Assembly (NCBI RefSeq): GCF_018449515.1
Contig: NZ_JAAVUQ010000013.1
Span: 62,001 to 126,000, forward strand
DNA length: 64,000 bases
Source: Caballeronia sp. dw_19
GTDB taxonomy: Bacteria; Pseudomonadota; Gammaproteobacteria; Burkholderiales; Burkholderiaceae
Direction of reading: 5' to 3'
Part shown: one piece after another, positions 63,075-64,000 of the stretch
Layout: every line of letters starts with the position of its first letter
How positions within the stretch are numbered: position 1 is the stretch's first letter
Program-made: the position numbers and the translations under genes
Notes under the pieces: generated by a model
Database searches by the model: none
The model's input: only the letters and a program-made list of their open reading frames with translations
Told to the model about the DNA's origin: nothing

Positions 63075-63389
63075 CTACCCGACCACGACTTCGCTCACTT
63101 GAACCACCGGAACGAGATCAGTGAAATTGATGATGTCACCAAAAATCGCATTGCCATGAAGCGCCATGCCGCCCTGGAACACATCCACCGATTCACAGAA
63201 AACGTGGCACATCGCGACATAGGGCGCCGGCATTTCGGGCGCTCCGCCGGCGAGACCTTTGTCGATCGTGTAGTACGCGCAAGCTTCCGCCAGCTTGGCC
63301 TTGACCATCGGCATATGGCGGTCCCGGTAATACTCATGATCGAACCGGGCTGCGGCCATGTTCGGGTACATCACGCTAACCTTGATCAT
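63075..63389 (-). CDS. EthD-family protein
   Basis: 104 residues of the ferredoxin-like EthD fold: MIKVSVMYPNMAAARFDHEY, then YRDRHMPMVKAKL with the typical HMP motif, and a C-terminal FGDIINFTDLVPVVQVSEV. EthD proteins assist or perform steps of ether, lactone or methyl-ketone breakdown; the function here is unknown. An AAGGAG site precedes the ATG at 63387-63389. It lies 131 bases before the DJ-1-like gene and after the MarR gene on the same strand. Confidence 0.85.
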   Translation of the reverse strand: MIKVSVMYPNMAAARFDHEYYRDRHMPMVKAKLAEACAYYTIDKGLAGGAPEMPAPYVAMCHVFCESVDVFQGGMALHGNAIFGDIINFTDLVPVVQVSEVVVG

Positions 63390-63583
63390 GACGCGCTCCT
63401 TCAGCGGGAATGGCAGGGACCCATTGGGCAGAAATGTGACGGACGCCACATCACAAGGTCACGATGAGCCAATTCTCGTGCAGCCGGAACACTAGCAGCA
63501 ACTAAAGCGTTGCTAAAGGTTGCTAACGCCCTTCAATGCATGCCACCCGCCGCCGGCATGTGAATAATGAGCGCGCCATTTCA

Positions 63584-64000
63584 TCAGGCTTGGTCCACGC
63601 CGTCCTCGTTCTGCGAGGACAACTCGCGGCCAACCTTGATGACGACATTAAGCGCATGCCGAAGCCGAACCGCCTCCGCTGCGCCAAAGCTGTCTTCGAA
63701 GCGCTGATGGATCTCTTCCCACAGCGGCATCGCTTTGGCCAGCATGCGCCGGCCGGCCGCGGTGAGGTCGACGACACGTTCACGCCGGTCTTCGCCAATA
63801 TCGAGCCGCACGAATTTATCGCGCTGGAGAGGCCGCAGATTTCGTCCCAAGGTAGAGCGGTCCATAGCAAGCACGTTGGCAAACTGATTTTGCGTAATCG
63901 GACCAACGGCCGCGAGGCGCGCAAGAATGGAAAACTGGGTCATCTTCAAGCCTGTGGGGCGGAGCGCTTCGTCGTACGCGGCGCTGAGTACTCGCGCCGC
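63584..64000 (-). CDS. MarR-family regulator, N-terminus beyond window
   Basis: The visible 138 codons cover most of a MarR protein and run off the right edge in frame. ALRPTGLKMTQFSILARL opens the visible part, the recognition helix is MDRSTLGRNLRPLQRD, the wing is IGEDRRERVVDLTAAG, and a helical C-terminus follows. MarR proteins respond to phenolic or oxidising compounds. It precedes the EthD, DJ-1 and muconolactone-isomerase-like genes on the same strand and probably controls them. Confidence 0.88.
   Translation of the reverse strand, partial: AARVLSAAYDEALRPTGLKMTQFSILARLAAVGPITQNQFANVLAMDRSTLGRNLRPLQRDKFVRLDIGEDRRERVVDLTAAGRRMLAKAMPLWEEIHQRFEDSFGAAEAVRLRHALNVVIKVGRELSSQNEDGVDQA

Overview
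The window looks like chromosomal DNA of a free-living betaproteobacterium of the Burkholderia/Paraburkholderia/Caballeronia group. Support: high GC, a Burkholderia-type trimeric porin, many LysR, AcoR, LacI, AraC, TetR and MarR regulators next to small catabolic or transport operons, and a non-coding repeat familiar from that group. I could not run a search, so the assignment rests on recognition. Genes at both edges (FecR-domain protein at the left, MarR regulator at the right) are cut by the window.

Layout. 0-5 kb: a FecR fragment; a periplasmic amino-acid binding protein paired with a PhyH dioxygenase and a divergent LysR regulator; then a porin with a clear terminator. 5-11 kb: a DUF2760 / Hsp70 / Hsp70 operon and a small Cys-rich protein. 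11-16 kb: a sugar-binding lipoprotein translationally coupled to a GGDEF-EAL sensor, with no permease. 16-23 kb: a flavin monooxygenase, two AcoR-type regulators (one without the AAA+ domain), a DUF779 protein and an acetaldehyde-type dehydrogenase with a candidate sigma-54 promoter and activator sites. 23.3-24.4 kb: a gene-free stretch with a 39-bp tandem repeat and two 276-bp inverted arms. 24-29.6 kb: a sugar-acid operon (IlvD/Edd dehydratase, RraA-like protein, MFS, LacI) with two near-palindromic operators in front.

29.7-41 kb holds a probable complete import route: an outer-membrane TonB-dependent receptor, divergent ExbB-ExbD-TonB, and a YejABEF-type peptide ABC transporter in the same run as tonB. 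An AT-rich 1-kb regulatory region separates the halves. 41-45 kb: LysR, MFS and SDR genes that run into a deletion scar holding a possible aminotransferase N-terminus and a frameshifted peptide-ABC ATPase tail. 45.5-51.4 kb: an AraC regulator followed by a tightly packed operon: PhzF-like isomerase, RidA-like deaminase, polar amino-acid ABC transporter (three genes) and a hydrolase closely resembling NylB, the 6-aminohexanoate-dimer hydrolase. I find this the most interesting locus. 51.6-64 kb: LysR with NmrA-like and DJ-1-like genes, a secreted SRPBCC protein, TetR with a carotenoid/stilbene cleavage oxygenase and a membrane protein, a large winged-helix/STAND ATPase regulator, and a MarR-linked set of three small proteins (EthD, DJ-1, muconolactone-isomerase-like).
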